Below, one piece after another: positions 11,930 to 22,100 of a DNA stretch of 64,000 nucleotides (the stretch's first letter is position 1; the number at the start of each line of letters is the position of its first letter). The notes beneath the pieces were generated by a model that made no database searches, was not told the DNA's origin, and saw only the letters and a list, made by a program, of their open reading frames with translations. A program made the translations under genes and the position numbers. The DNA lies in the NCBI RefSeq assembly GCF_003369915.1, contig NC_046674.1:21145657-21209656 (forward strand), written 5' to 3'. The stretch is from Drosophila miranda. Lineage: Eukaryota > Arthropoda > Insecta > Diptera > Drosophilidae.

Positions 11930-12470
11930 ATAAATGTATGTACATGCTCTACATGTAGAAAGTTTCAAAGATTTTGATTGCTCGAAAAGAAATAGCTTGC
12001 AGGAACCGCTAGTCTATGGAAAAATAGGAACAACAGACAAAAACAAGCAAAGGAAACTAAAATCTTCATGATATGTTTAGGCAAAAGGGGATTGATGAAC
12101 AAAATATGTAGCAAATGTGTAGTTACCGTGTAGTTACCATGTACAAATGGACATCGTTGACCTTTTTTGGTTTCAAAATAAGCTTTACACAATCCAGTAA
12201 AAGGGCGTTCTTAAAATAAACATATGTTATAGTCGGAGAGGAGGGATCTACAAGAAGAATTTACAATCTCGTGGTGTTGAGGAGCAAAAACAGCAATCGC
12301 CGTAGCAGGAAAATAAGTCAAGTATTTAAAACAAGCAAGTCAAGTCGAAAATTGATTATTTAATCGGATACAATTATGTGGGCATGGCTAAATGTTCTAT
12401 CTAGCTAATAATATTTGACGGAATATCAAAATCGAGGAATATGTTTAATAGAACTTGAACTCGTCAGTAT
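11930..12470 (+). repeat. AT-rich interspersed repeat family D, copy 1
   Basis: It shares words with 44570-45062 and 55085-55630: GTAGTTACCGTGTAGTTACC, GGATCTACAAGAAGAATTT, AAAATTGATT..AATCGGA and ATCAAAATCGAGGAATATG. The block order differs from the other two copies, so this one is rearranged. It has no coding capacity, and I do not recognise the element. Confidence 0.5.
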
Positions 12471-12552
12471 ATTTACGGCATATTTTTAAAATGATATAGT
12501 ATATTTTGGTATATTTCTGAGGGTCAGACCGTATATTCTATTGCTAAATCCG

Positions 12553-12564
12553 TGGTCACACTGA
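12553..12564 (+). promoter_or_regulatory. Motif 1 (M1BP) core promoter element
   Basis: TGGTCACACTGA matches the Drosophila housekeeping core element Motif 1 (YGGTCACACTR). It lies two bases before the ATG of the RS-rich gene. It is preceded by CAGACCGTATATTC, a context also found before the Motif 1 copy at 55656. Confidence 0.7.
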
Positions 12565-12565
12565 A

Positions 12566-13674
12566 ATGGGGGATGGGGACGATTTAACCAGGTAAATAAA
12601 TAAATAATCAAATTTCGTTAATACAAGTACTTTAAACTCGACTTCTATATTTAATCCAGTCAGGCTATTGCTGAGCTCATTCGAGAGATCGAGGGAGGAG
12701 ATGCTAGGTCTTCCAGTGGAGTGCAGGAGCGCAAGGTAAATCCTCTGGGCAAGCCAAACAAACGATTCCTTGGACGCACCATTAACACTGCTCTGCGCCA
12801 TAACCAACGGAAGAGTGAGCGGACGCAGGCCGAATGCCAGCGAAAGTTGAAGGATTTGGATAACAGATATGAGAAAAGGAAGTCCAATTACTATTACAAC
12901 AGAGATGCGGGCAGATATCGGAGTAGGAGTTCAAGCCGGAGTCAAAGCCGTTCCAGGAACGTAGAAAAGCGACGTAGCAGTAGCAGGAGAAAAAGGAGCA
13001 GCAGAAGTCGAAGTCCCAGTTACAGTCGAAGTCGTAAGAGCTCGCACAAGAAGAGAAAACATCAAAGTAAACATAAACGGAAGAAGAAAACCAAGCACAA
13101 GCGAAGAACCCGCAGCAGCAGCAGCAGGAGCAGTAGTCCAGAGGAGAAACCAGTACCCACCGTAACAGAACTGTCATCATCAGAATTGTTTTTCCACCAA
13201 TCCAGGCAAATGGCCCTAGCCGTGGCGATGTCATATGGCCAAGGAGCAAACGGCCCACAAGAGAACGGACGAAAAATCAAGGAACGAGCGTCTTCTTCAC
13301 TCAGTGATATAGCCAGAGAGCTGATGTCTGATGATGAGCATGGCAATGTAGACTCCAGACTAATGAACTCCCTATCCATATCATCAAGCGAGAATGGGCA
13401 GGAGCTGCTAACCATCGATGTTAGCTCAAGTTCGGGAAAAGAGGAAGAGTCATCGGCGGAGAGCAGAGGTAAAGAAATTTCGAATGCGGAAAATGGCGCT
13501 GGCTGCTTCATAGCTCTGGATGATAGTACAACCGAATCGGAATCCGGCCACACCAGTGATATAGAAATAATCGAAGAATGCCAAGTAGAGCAAAACCAGG
13601 AACCTGAACGAAGGCAGCAACAAGTAGACGACTCACGTTCTGCCATCGACTCCGTGGACCTGACTGAAGATTAG
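12566..13674 (+). CDS. Arginine/serine-rich nuclear protein, unassigned
   Basis: Two exons, 12566-12591 and 12660-13674, give 346 residues. The N-terminus (AIAELIREIEGGDAR, then NPLGKPNKRFLGRTINTALRHN) is a compact, probably conserved block. It is followed by a coiled, basic stretch, an RS/KR-rich domain (roughly residues 75-150) and an acidic, serine-rich tail that ends LTED. This composition suggests a nuclear protein linked to RNA processing. I do not recognise the family and would not name an orthologue. The promoter is Motif 1 type with almost no 5' UTR. The next ATG in frame comes only after the RS domain, so the ATG at 12566 is the best start. Confidence 0.8.
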
Positions 13675-13899
13675 TTTGTTAATGTATAAGTCTAATGTTT
13701 AACTAAAAGAGGTGAGTTACTACCTATGAGAGAAACACAATCGCCTTTCCATCTTATTAAAGACTATTTACTTGGAAGATTCTATGCAGAAAATATATGT
13801 AGATCTAAATAGATAGTTGATTTTAGGACAAACATTTTATATTTTCGAATTATTTAAAGAAGATTAAAATTTACATATGTATGTATGTTTTTCTATTGA

Positions 13900-13905
13900 A
13901 ATAAA
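13900..13905 (+). terminator. Poly(A) signal of the RS-rich gene
   Basis: AATAAA lies about 225 bases after the stop at 13674 and before the dysbindin promoter. Confidence 0.5.
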
Positions 13906-13985
13906 CTGTTTGCGTTTGATTGAACGATTGCCATAAGGGGAGTGCCGTATCTGTTGGTAGGGTATGACTTGTGTTTGCCCACTCA

Positions 13986-13995
13986 ATCAGCTGTT
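13986..13995 (+). promoter_or_regulatory. Dysb: E-box core promoter element of Dysb
   Basis: ATCAGCTGTT matches the Drosophila housekeeping E-box (Ohler motif 5) and lies about 95 bases before the Dysb ATG. A similar GTCAGCTGTT lies before Blos3 at 16646. Confidence 0.5.
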
Positions 13996-14088
13996 TTTTT
14001 GTTTACATTTTCGGGCAGTACAGCGCGGATGTGAATTAAAAACTTGTTCATTGAAAAAAAAAAAAAAGATAGATTAAATGCTTCAGCC

Positions 14089-15020
14089 ATGTTTGGAAGC
14101 CTGAAGAAAAAGCTGAGCAGCGCCATACAGGAGGGCATTGTGATCTCGGAGAGTCTGCAGCAGCAATATCGTCAACGTGTCAGTTCTGGCAATGGCAGCG
14201 GCCAGTCGAGCGCCGCCACTACACCCACTTCGCCCCTGGGTCTTAACGAGAGTCTGTCCTCGAGTCGGAGTAGCTCGTTGTACCTAGGTGCGCCCTTCCA
14301 CTTAACGGACGGTGTGCCACCGCATTTAAATGTGGCGGCCGGCTGCAGTCTTTTGGCCAAGTATGAAGACGACTGGCAACAAATTCATGTGGCCAATGAG
14401 GAGAATGCCGAGAGAGCGGCCGCCGTGGCCACACAGATTACTGCCGTGCAAGAGAGGGCGAGTGGGCAGCGGAAGACCATCAGCGATCTCAGCGGCAGCC
14501 TGGCTGGGATACCCACGCTGATAACAAAGCTCCAGACGAGTATCGAAACTCTTCACGCATTGGAGGATATGGGAAAGCTGCTCGAAATCGAGTTGGAGAA
14601 ACTGGAGGATCTTTGCGAGGAGTGCGAGCTGCAAGAATTCATGCTGGAGAAGCAGTTCGAACTGTCGCGACACAAGCAAAAGAAGCTCAATGAACTCGAG
14701 AAGTACAGGCACCAAATTGCTTCCCAACATCAGGCGAAGATCCAAGAACATGAGCAGCAACTGAGAAAGCTTCAACGCGAGCGCCAGGCGGTCTTTGACG
14801 ATGCATTTCGCGGTGACATGGAGGAGTATAAGCAGCACGGCCAGCTGACAAGTATGTGAAGAACAGAACAGCCCACTAGAAATATTTGGTTTAAGCCCTT
14901 GTCTTTGCAGAAATCCAAGCCACTCAGGCTACGAGCAACAAGTTGGCCCTGGAGGAAGTTGTTTTAGAGGCCAACGAAGTGGAGACCAAGGATGCCTTGG
15001 AGCAGTTTCTCAACGGATGA
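14089..15020 (+). CDS. Dysb: Dysbindin, BLOC-1 subunit
   Basis: Exons 14089-14851 and 14911-15020 give 290 residues. The protein starts MFGSLKKKLSSAIQEGI and has a Ser/Thr-rich linker. Then comes the dysbindin core (about residues 85-250), a long heptad-rich coiled coil seen in LEIELEKLEDLCEECELQEF and onwards. The tail is short and acidic and ends EQFLNG. Dysbindin is a subunit of BLOC-1, which acts in endosome and lysosome-related organelle trafficking; in fly neurons it is known for presynaptic homeostatic plasticity. An in-frame ATG at 14050 would add a lysine-rich run encoded by poly(A), which I consider less likely. The neighbouring Blos3 encodes a partner subunit. Confidence 0.9.
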
Positions 15021-15494
15021 GATGTTTGATTCACCTAGAGCAATCCCATTTGTGCCTTTACATGTGCAATATGCAGTTAATTTCGTTTTTTTACAAACAT
15101 ATTTTAAAATGCCCAGTTTTTGGGCCCGATATGGCAACGCCGGATATCTCACGGATATTTTGAGAGCAGGCGATTTACTTCAAAACTGTTCTTAAATTTA
15201 ATATAGCAAACATTACTTTACTTGTTATTAGTATACATAAATGGTATTTTCTAGAAATATTAAATTTATTTTAACCAAATTCGAGATGCTGTCGATTATT
15301 GTCAGATGGTGGGTCAGCGGTCTGGCAACTCCAGTCCGAACACGAACAACAACAATTGTTAACCTTACTCATAATATAAATTTCCACGCAGTTTGCCGAT
15401 TGCTCATCAACGCTTATCAAATCAACGATCTTCGCCGCAATCGCTTTCGACGCAGCCCGTGAAATTTCCGTTCCCCCTCCTGGATTTTGATCAT
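15021..15494. other. Dysb 3' end and Grx1 promoter region
   Basis: No separate gene. The region holds the Dysb 3' UTR and the upstream part of Grx1. I see no canonical AATAAA close to the Dysb stop. Confidence 0.5.
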
Positions 15495-15959
15495 ATGGGC
15501 TCTATTGGTTCATCGCTGCGGTCACAAACCATCGACATGTCTTCGAAGTCTGCAAAGTTTGTTGAGAACACCATTGCCAGCCATAAGGTGGTGATATTTA
15601 GCAAAACCTTCTGTCCCTACTGCAAAATGGCAAAGGAGGTGAGATAAGCGGAAATATCGTTAACAGTCGCATTACGCCACGACTTTCTGTCTTTGCAGCC
15701 ATTCCAGAAGCTCAATGTGCAGGCCACAGTCATTGAGCTGGACGGCAATCCAGACGGCGACGAGATCCAGACCGTGTTGGGCACGATTACAGGTGCCAGG
15801 ACGGTATGTTCGTTTTGATAATAAAAGTTTTATTTGTATCTATCTCTTTTGGTAAACTTTCAGGTGCCACGAGTCTTTATTGATGGAAAATTCGTTGGTG
15901 GCGGCACGGACATTAAACGAATGTACGATACGGGAGATCTCCAAAAATACTTTGCCTAA
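15495..15959 (+). CDS. Grx1: Dithiol glutaredoxin
   Basis: Three exons, 15495-15638, 15699-15803 and 15864-15959, give 114 residues of one glutaredoxin domain. The active site is CPYC (KTFCPYCKMAKE). Further glutathione-binding parts are VPRVFIDGKFVGG (cis-Pro loop) and GGGTDIKRMYD. It reduces protein-glutathione mixed disulfides in the cytosol. MGSIGSSL at the N-terminus makes Gly2 a possible myristoylation site; in-frame initiation at Met15 (MSSKSAKF) would remove it. The gene matches fly Grx1 (CG6852), and in this window it lies between the two BLOC-1 genes. Confidence 0.92.
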
Positions 15960-16691
15960 TCGGTGGTGCAACACTATACTCGTGGATATCTGGTGTTAAG
16001 CTCGCTTTCATGTACAAAAGTTATCATCATGATTAAAGTCTCTTAAATCTATAGATGATTTCAGCTAATATTGATCCATGAGTCATTGCTGCTATTCATG
16101 GAGGGGACAATTTTTCAGTCTGCTATATGGAGGAAATGGTGCCACCGGAGCACCAAGGAACGAAAAGAATAACTAGTCCAATGAAATATGTATTTCTAGC
16201 ACGTTATAGTTTGAGGGAAAATTGTTCACTAATGAGACGACATGTATAAAATGTATAAAGATTGACTGCCACATGCTCTATCTCTCTCTTTCTCTCTGTC
16301 TTTTGGTATCGATGTTCGTAAACAGGATAAATTGATTTGTTTGTTAATGCGGGTAGAGGGTTTTCCGCTACTCTTCACCAAATAATTACTTTATTCGAAT
16401 ATTCTATCGGATTTCATTTTTTCTGTCTCTCCCTCGCTCTCCTCTGCCAGGGTACGCACACAGAACGACGAAGGGAAGAGGGGAATGAGTAAGTGCGTCG
16501 AAGGAGTCGGCAGCGTATTCGGAAACGCTTCCTTATCGGAAGGATTCGTTTTGCACCAGAAAACTAAATAAATATGGTTTTTGTATGGTATAATTTTCTG
16601 AATTCAAGATTCGGAAAATACTAGAAAATACTGCCATAGCAGTGGGTCAGCTGTTCCCGAACCGTTCGTTAATTAGCTAAAACTTGCTGAA
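15960..16691. other. Grx1 to Blos3 intergenic region
   Basis: No gene. It contains the Grx1 3' UTR (ATTAAA near 16032), a CTCTCTTTCTCTCTG tract near 16285, and near 16640 the Blos3 promoter with GTCAGCTGTT at 16646-16655. Confidence 0.5.
16646..16655 (+). promoter_or_regulatory. Blos3: E-box core promoter element of Blos3
   Basis: GTCAGCTGTT lies 37 bases before the ATG, the same class of element as at Dysb. Confidence 0.45.
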
Positions 16692-17249
16692 ATGGCTGAT
16701 CTGGTGAGAGGAGAAGCCTCTGAATCCGATGAGGAGCTGCAGGACCAGCACAAGGTAAATATTTGGTCAGAAAGGGAGGATAGCTACTCTACTTATAAAT
16801 CGCTTGCGGTGGTAGATTTTTGCAGCAGAGGTTCCAGGGGAGGCAACCGAGGAGGATGACGACGATGAAGACATCTACGAGCAGAGGCGGAGCACCCATG
16901 TGTCGTCCAGCACAGCCTCGATCTATCGCAACAATCTGCTGCAGCGCAAACTAAGTAAGTAATTCACAAGATATTTTCCTTTAGAGTCCAATAAAAGTTC
17001 AATCTTTCAGTTGAAAACAACATTGCCATTTGGAGAGCTCTGACAGCGCTGACACGCAATCTTGTGGTGAACGCCTCCAAGCAGTTGCTGACCACTGACC
17101 AAATGCTCATTAAGTCACAGTTGTCCATGCAGTCGGCCCACACGTCCCTGCAGCAGGCCCAGCGCCATGTCAGTGAGTTGCAGTCCCGGACGGCGGCCGT
17201 GATGGCTGGCGGCAGTTTCCTGCCGCATATAAATATAAGGAATGCGTGA
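16692..17249 (+). CDS. Blos3: BLOC-1 subunit 3 (Blos3)
   Basis: Three exons, 16692-16754, 16816-16954 and 17011-17249, give 146 residues. The call rests on features shared with mammalian BLOC1S3: two acidic GEAxExD motifs ([11 protein letters not shown] and [15 protein letters not shown]), the [12 protein letters not shown] block, a helical region, and the C-terminal FLPHINIRN, which parallels LLPDIRG in mammals. It acts in the BLOC-1 complex of endosomal sorting, as does the adjacent dysbindin. The exon 2 acceptor at 16815 (GGTAG before ATTTTTGCAGCAG) is chosen because it alone keeps frame; the more obvious TGCAG at 16825 does not. The gene converges on Rad9. Confidence 0.82.
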
Positions 17250-17271
17250 GAATTGACTACAAACACACACA

Positions 17272-17283
17272 TTTATTAATAAA
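17272..17283. terminator. Palindromic poly(A) signal for Blos3 (+) and Rad9 (-)
   Basis: TTTATTAATAAA is an exact palindrome that presents AATAAA on both strands. The Blos3 stop is at 17249 and the Rad9 stop at 17298, so one 12-base site may end both transcripts. Confidence 0.6.
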
Positions 17284-17297
17284 CGAACAAATATAGG

Positions 17298-18847
17298 CTA
17301 ATCCTCTGTATCGGAGTTGGGAGCATACGCCTGACTGTTGGGCGACGGCTCGCGTGGAACGTATGTGCTCTGGAAACATCGTGAGAAGATGGTGCGCATC
17401 CTGGTCACGCGTTCGGGGGACTGCGGTATGCTCTCATCATCATCCTGATGGTCGTCAGCAGGAAACGCGGGAGACTGCGTGGGTGGCACATCGTCTGTAT
17501 TGTAGAAGCAAACTTCTGTACTGTTCGGCGGAGCTAGGGCGACTGCTGACTCGGGCACAGTTGTCGGAAGAGCCGACTGGCTGGCCTCCAGGGCAGCGTC
17601 GGCTGCTGCCAGCATCAGTGCCTCTTCCTCTGCCTCATCTTCGATCAGAATCACAGTGTCCACCTCCGCTAATAATCGAGCCTGCTGCACAGACGGCGCT
17701 TCCGAGGGTCGAAACTGAAAGAGCGGGGTTCCCATACTCGAATCTATATCCACCAGGCCATCCTGCTGTAGTCGCTTTTGCTGCACACTTGGACCCGGGT
17801 TACTGCTCTTGCGTTTAGAAGATGCAGCTGGCACATCTTCATCTTCGACGGTCAGGTCTCGCTGGCAGTAATCGTCCGAGAAGCTTACATCATCCGGAGA
17901 CAATGTGGACATTATCAAGAGACACTCGATTTCGCCATGTTTCTTGATTTTTAGCATGAAGGGACTGCCCGCATCGTCGAATTCCAGCGACAGCGAAGCA
18001 TTCAAGCACTCGGCAAAGAGCAGGAAAGCCCGAAACTCCTTGATGCAAAACGTAATGATTGTCTCCTTAGTCACCTGATACTGGTCGAATTCGCTGGGCT
18101 TCAGTTTTAGTTGCGTTCGCATAAATTTATCATTCACCCGAGCGCCTTCGATGTAGTTCTTGGCCACCAGACTGCCTGTGTTGGCCTCCATTGTTAGTTC
18201 CTCTTCCGCGGAATTGAAATTGTTGGAGATGTCCATGAAAAGCTTGTGGTCGCCCCGTATGCTAAGAGCGGGTATGGTATCAATTATTGAACGTTGAATA
18301 TGTTGAAGCATGAACATACATATTTGGTCTCTGGTCCGTGTCGACGTTCGTGTTGATGTTCTGATCATCGATAATGGAAATGGTGGCCTCTTTGGTGGTC
18401 TCTAGCTTGCAGCGCAGATTCACCTGGAGATTTGTCTGATTGTCGATAAGGTTTAGCTCGCAGTACTCTACCTGAAATGGGCATTTTGATTTAATAAAAG
18501 AGTGGGCACGAACATTAAGTCCAGTACTGCACCTCGTTCATATTGCGAAATACGGCCAGACAGCCCTTCATGGATATTTTACAATAAAAGTCCGAGCTTG
18601 GAGGCATGTCGAACACCTCGAACATGGACCTTTTAAAGAAAATGCTGCCCACCGCCGACTGTGTGGCGTTTATGGCCCTCATTTGTAGTCCTTGCTGCTC
18701 GATCTCGATGAACATTTCCTTGCCCACTTTGGAAAGGGACTGCACGGCCTTTGCAATAACTATGAATGATAGGATTGAGTACAAGCAGTGCTTATTTCCC
18801 TACAATGCCTTACCGCGCGCATTGCTGCCTTCTAAAGTGTATTTCAT
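17298..18847 (-). CDS. Rad9: Rad9, subunit of the 9-1-1 checkpoint clamp
   Basis: Minus-strand exons 18847-18814, 18759-18533, 18471-18320 and 18261-17298 give 458 residues. Residues 1 to about 275 form the two PCNA-like domains, seen in MKYTLEGSNA, AVQSLSKVGKEMFIE and ITFCIKEFRAFLLFAE, the last close to the human RAD9 ITFCLKEFR. The C-terminal 180 residues are an acidic, Ser/Pro-rich tail, the part that in other species is phosphorylated and recruits checkpoint partners. With Rad1 and Hus1 it forms the clamp loaded at DNA damage. The very short intron 18262-18319 is needed to avoid a stop. The gene is divergent from Uggt with a 338-base gap. Confidence 0.9.
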
Positions 18848-19185
18848 TTGCAATCAAAAAAAAAAGAAAAAACTGTCCTGGCGGCGGCACAGAGTTCGCG
18901 CTGAAATTTGTAAACAAACAGAAAGGTGTGGCCAAAGCAGAGAAAGTCTACGAACTATACCGCAAAATACTAGGAACGTCGGGCCTGTTAGACGTGCAGC
19001 CACATTGTAATACAGCCGGTCAAACGCCACATCAGTTCTAAATTTAATTAAGAAAACCAGCAAAAATCCAATTTAAAATTGTTGAAAAAGTAAATAGACA
19101 CAAGTGGAAAAGCATAAAGCACGCCCCTGTTTGCCCAGCCGCTATGCACTTGGCAATAAACATATAACAAACACGCAAGCAAACA
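18848..19185. promoter_or_regulatory. Shared divergent promoter region, Rad9 (-) and Uggt (+)
   Basis: The two start codons lie 338 bases apart on opposite strands. I see no TATA box. The region is mixed in composition with a poly(A) run next to Rad9. It probably holds both promoters. Confidence 0.5.
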
Positions 19186-22100
19186 ATGTTACGTCTCTTG
19201 TGTGTGTTTGTGCTGCTGCAGTCAGCGGCACCGATCTTGGCCAACGCAGAATCCAGCCAGAGCTATCCCATAACCACACTCATCAATGCCAAATGGACGC
19301 AGACGCCATTGTATCTGGAAATTGCCGAGTATTTAGCTGACGAGCAGGCTGGCCTCTTCTGGGACTACGTCCGAGGGGTGACCAAGCTGGACACGGCTCT
19401 GAACGAATATGGTTTGTACTAGATCTCGATGGTTGAGCTACCGTGTACTGATTGCTTGATTGATTATTATTCTCGTCTAGATACGGAGTCGCAGATGTAC
19501 AATGCCGCCTTAGAACTGGTCAAGACTCATGTAAGTTCACCGGTGCTGCCTTTGCTCAAGCTGGTGGTGTCCATGCACAGCTTGACGCCCCGCATCCAGA
19601 CACACTTCCAGCTGTCGGACGAACTGCGCAGCGGTGGCGCCTGCCAAGGCTCTACTTTCGCCCAAGTCGGCACTGAGTTGGCCTGCAGCTACGCGGAGTT
19701 GGAGAAGAAACTGGGTCTGGCGCGAGCCAAAGACAGCTTGGATTCGCCTGTGGATACCTACAGCTTCGATCACATCTATCCGGGCAGTGAGAATAACACC
19801 CGCACGGTTGTCTTGTATGCTGACTTGGGTAGCGCTCAGTTTCGCTCGTATCACAAGCTCCTGGAGCAGGAGGCCAATAATGGCAAGATTCGTTACATCC
19901 TGCGCCATCATTTGGCCAAGAAGGAGAAACAGCCGGTACGCCTCTCTGGCTATGGCGTGGAGCTGCACTTGAAGAGCACCGAGTACAAGAGTCAAGACGA
20001 TGCTCCCAAGCCCGAAGCAGGCTCCACTTTGGATGAGGACCTGGACAATGAATCGGATGTGCACGGCTTTGACTTTAAGGTGCTAAAGAACAAGCATCCC
20101 ACTCTCAAGCGAGCCCTGGACCAGCTGCGCCAACGACTTCTGCAGGGCAACGATGAGATCGCTCAGCTGAAGGCCTGGGAATTCCAGGATCTGGGCCTGC
20201 AGGCCACTGCTGCCATTGCAGAAATCCAGGGGGATGAGACCCTGCAGATTCTACAATACACTGCCCACAATTTCCCGATGCTGGCCAGGACACTGCTGGC
20301 CCACAAGGTGACGGAATCTCTGAGGGCAGAGGTCAAGCACAACACGGATTCATTCGGGCGCAGCTTGAACGTGTCCCCCCCAGATGGAGCGCTGTTCATC
20401 AACGGCTTGTTCTTCGATGCGGACACCATGGATCTGTACTCCATGGTGGAGACCCTGCGCTCGGAAATGCGGGTGCTGGAGAGTCTGCACAGCAACAATG
20501 TGAGGGGAGGTCTGGCCAGCTCTCTGCTGGCCCTGGATCTGACGGCCTCCAGCAAGAAAGAGTTTGCCATTGACATCAGGGACACGGCAGTGCAGTGGAT
20601 CAATGATATCGAAACTGATGCTCAGTACAGACGCTGGCCGTCGTCGGTAATGGATCTGCTGCGGCCCACCTTCCCCGGCATGCTGAGGAACATCAGGAAG
20701 AATGTGTTCAACTTGGTCCTGGTGGTGGATGCCCTCCAGCTGACGGCCAGGAGTGTAATCAAGCTTTCCGAATCCTTTGTCATTCACCAAGCTCCCATTC
20801 GTCTTGGTTTGGTGTTCGATGCCAGGGAGGCCGGCAAGGACAATGCCGAGGATTACATAGCCATCACGTGTGCCTTCAACTATGTGAGCCAGAAGAAGGA
20901 TGCCCGAGCAGCCCTGAGTTTCCTCACTGACATCTACGCGGCCGTGGGCGAAACGAAGGTGGTCAAGAAGGAGCACATCGTGAAGCAGCTGACAAAGGAG
21001 TTTAGCACCCTCACCCATGCGAAGGCCGAGGAGTTCATTGAGGAGGACTCCACCTACGATTATGGCCGCGAGCTGGCGACAGAGTTTGTCCAACGCCTGG
21101 GCTTCTCCGACAAGGGACAGCCGCAGGCCCTGCTCAACGGGGTGCCCATGCCCAGCAATATTGTCACGGCGGATAGTGAATTCGAGGAGGCTATCTTCAC
21201 CGAGATCATGACGCACACGAGCACTCTGCAGAAGGCCGTCTACAAGGGCGAGATGACGGATAATGACGTGGCCATCGACTACCTTATGAACCAGCCCCAT
21301 GTCATGCCCAGACTCAATCAGCGCATTCTCAGCCAGGAGGATGTCAAGTACCTGGACATTAATGGCGTGGCCTACAAGCAGCTGGGCAATGTGGCCGCCC
21401 TGAACAGGCTCTCCAACCGGGACATGACGGCCACGGTGATGGAGAACCTCAAGTTCTTTGGCGGCAAGAAGTCCACGGAGCGGATTGGCCGAGCCTCTCT
21501 GCAGTTCCTTACCATTTGGGTGTTTGCGGACCTGGACACGCAGGAGGGACGCAGCTTGCTCACCCATGCCCTGGAATACGTCCAGGGGGGAGAGAGCGTT
21601 CGCCTGGCATTCATACCCAACACTGAAAACGTTCCGGCAGGCGATTCCAAGAACCTAAATTGTTTGGCTTGGGCCGCCATGCAGACTCTGCCATCGGCTC
21701 AGGCCACAGAGCAGGTACTCAAGTGGCTGAAGAAGCCCAAGGAGAAGATTGAAGTACCGTCCAAGGTGCAGGACATACTGGGCTCCACGGAGCTGCATCT
21801 GAAGATGCTGCGGGTGTATGCTCAGCGTGTGTTGGGTCTGAACAAGTCCCAGCGATTGGTCATTGGCAACGGGCGATTGTATGGTCCGCTTTCCGCTGAC
21901 GAGAGCTTCGATAGTGCGGACTTTGCCCTGTTGGCCCGGTTCAGCTCCCTGCAATACGGCGATAAGGTGCGTCAAGTACTTAAGGAATCTGCCCAAGATG
22001 TCGGTGCGGATTTCACAAGCGATACCCTGCTCAAGCTCTACGCCAGCCTCTTGCCCAGACAGACGAAGAATCGCTTCAAGATGCCCACCGATCTGAAGAC

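Noticed and set aside
13062-13646. 194-codon minus frame across the RS-rich gene
   Set aside because: Leu/Ser-rich mirror of the repetitive AGC/GAA codons of the sense gene.
16825-16830. TGCAG acceptor as the start of Blos3 exon 2
   Set aside because: It breaks the frame of the conserved [10 protein letters not shown] block; the AG at 16814-16815 keeps it.
20350-21567. 405-codon open frame on the minus strand inside Uggt
   Set aside because: It is antisense to a strong, fully conserved CDS with GC-rich third positions; its protein (His/Gln/Leu-rich) resembles no family. Shadow frame.
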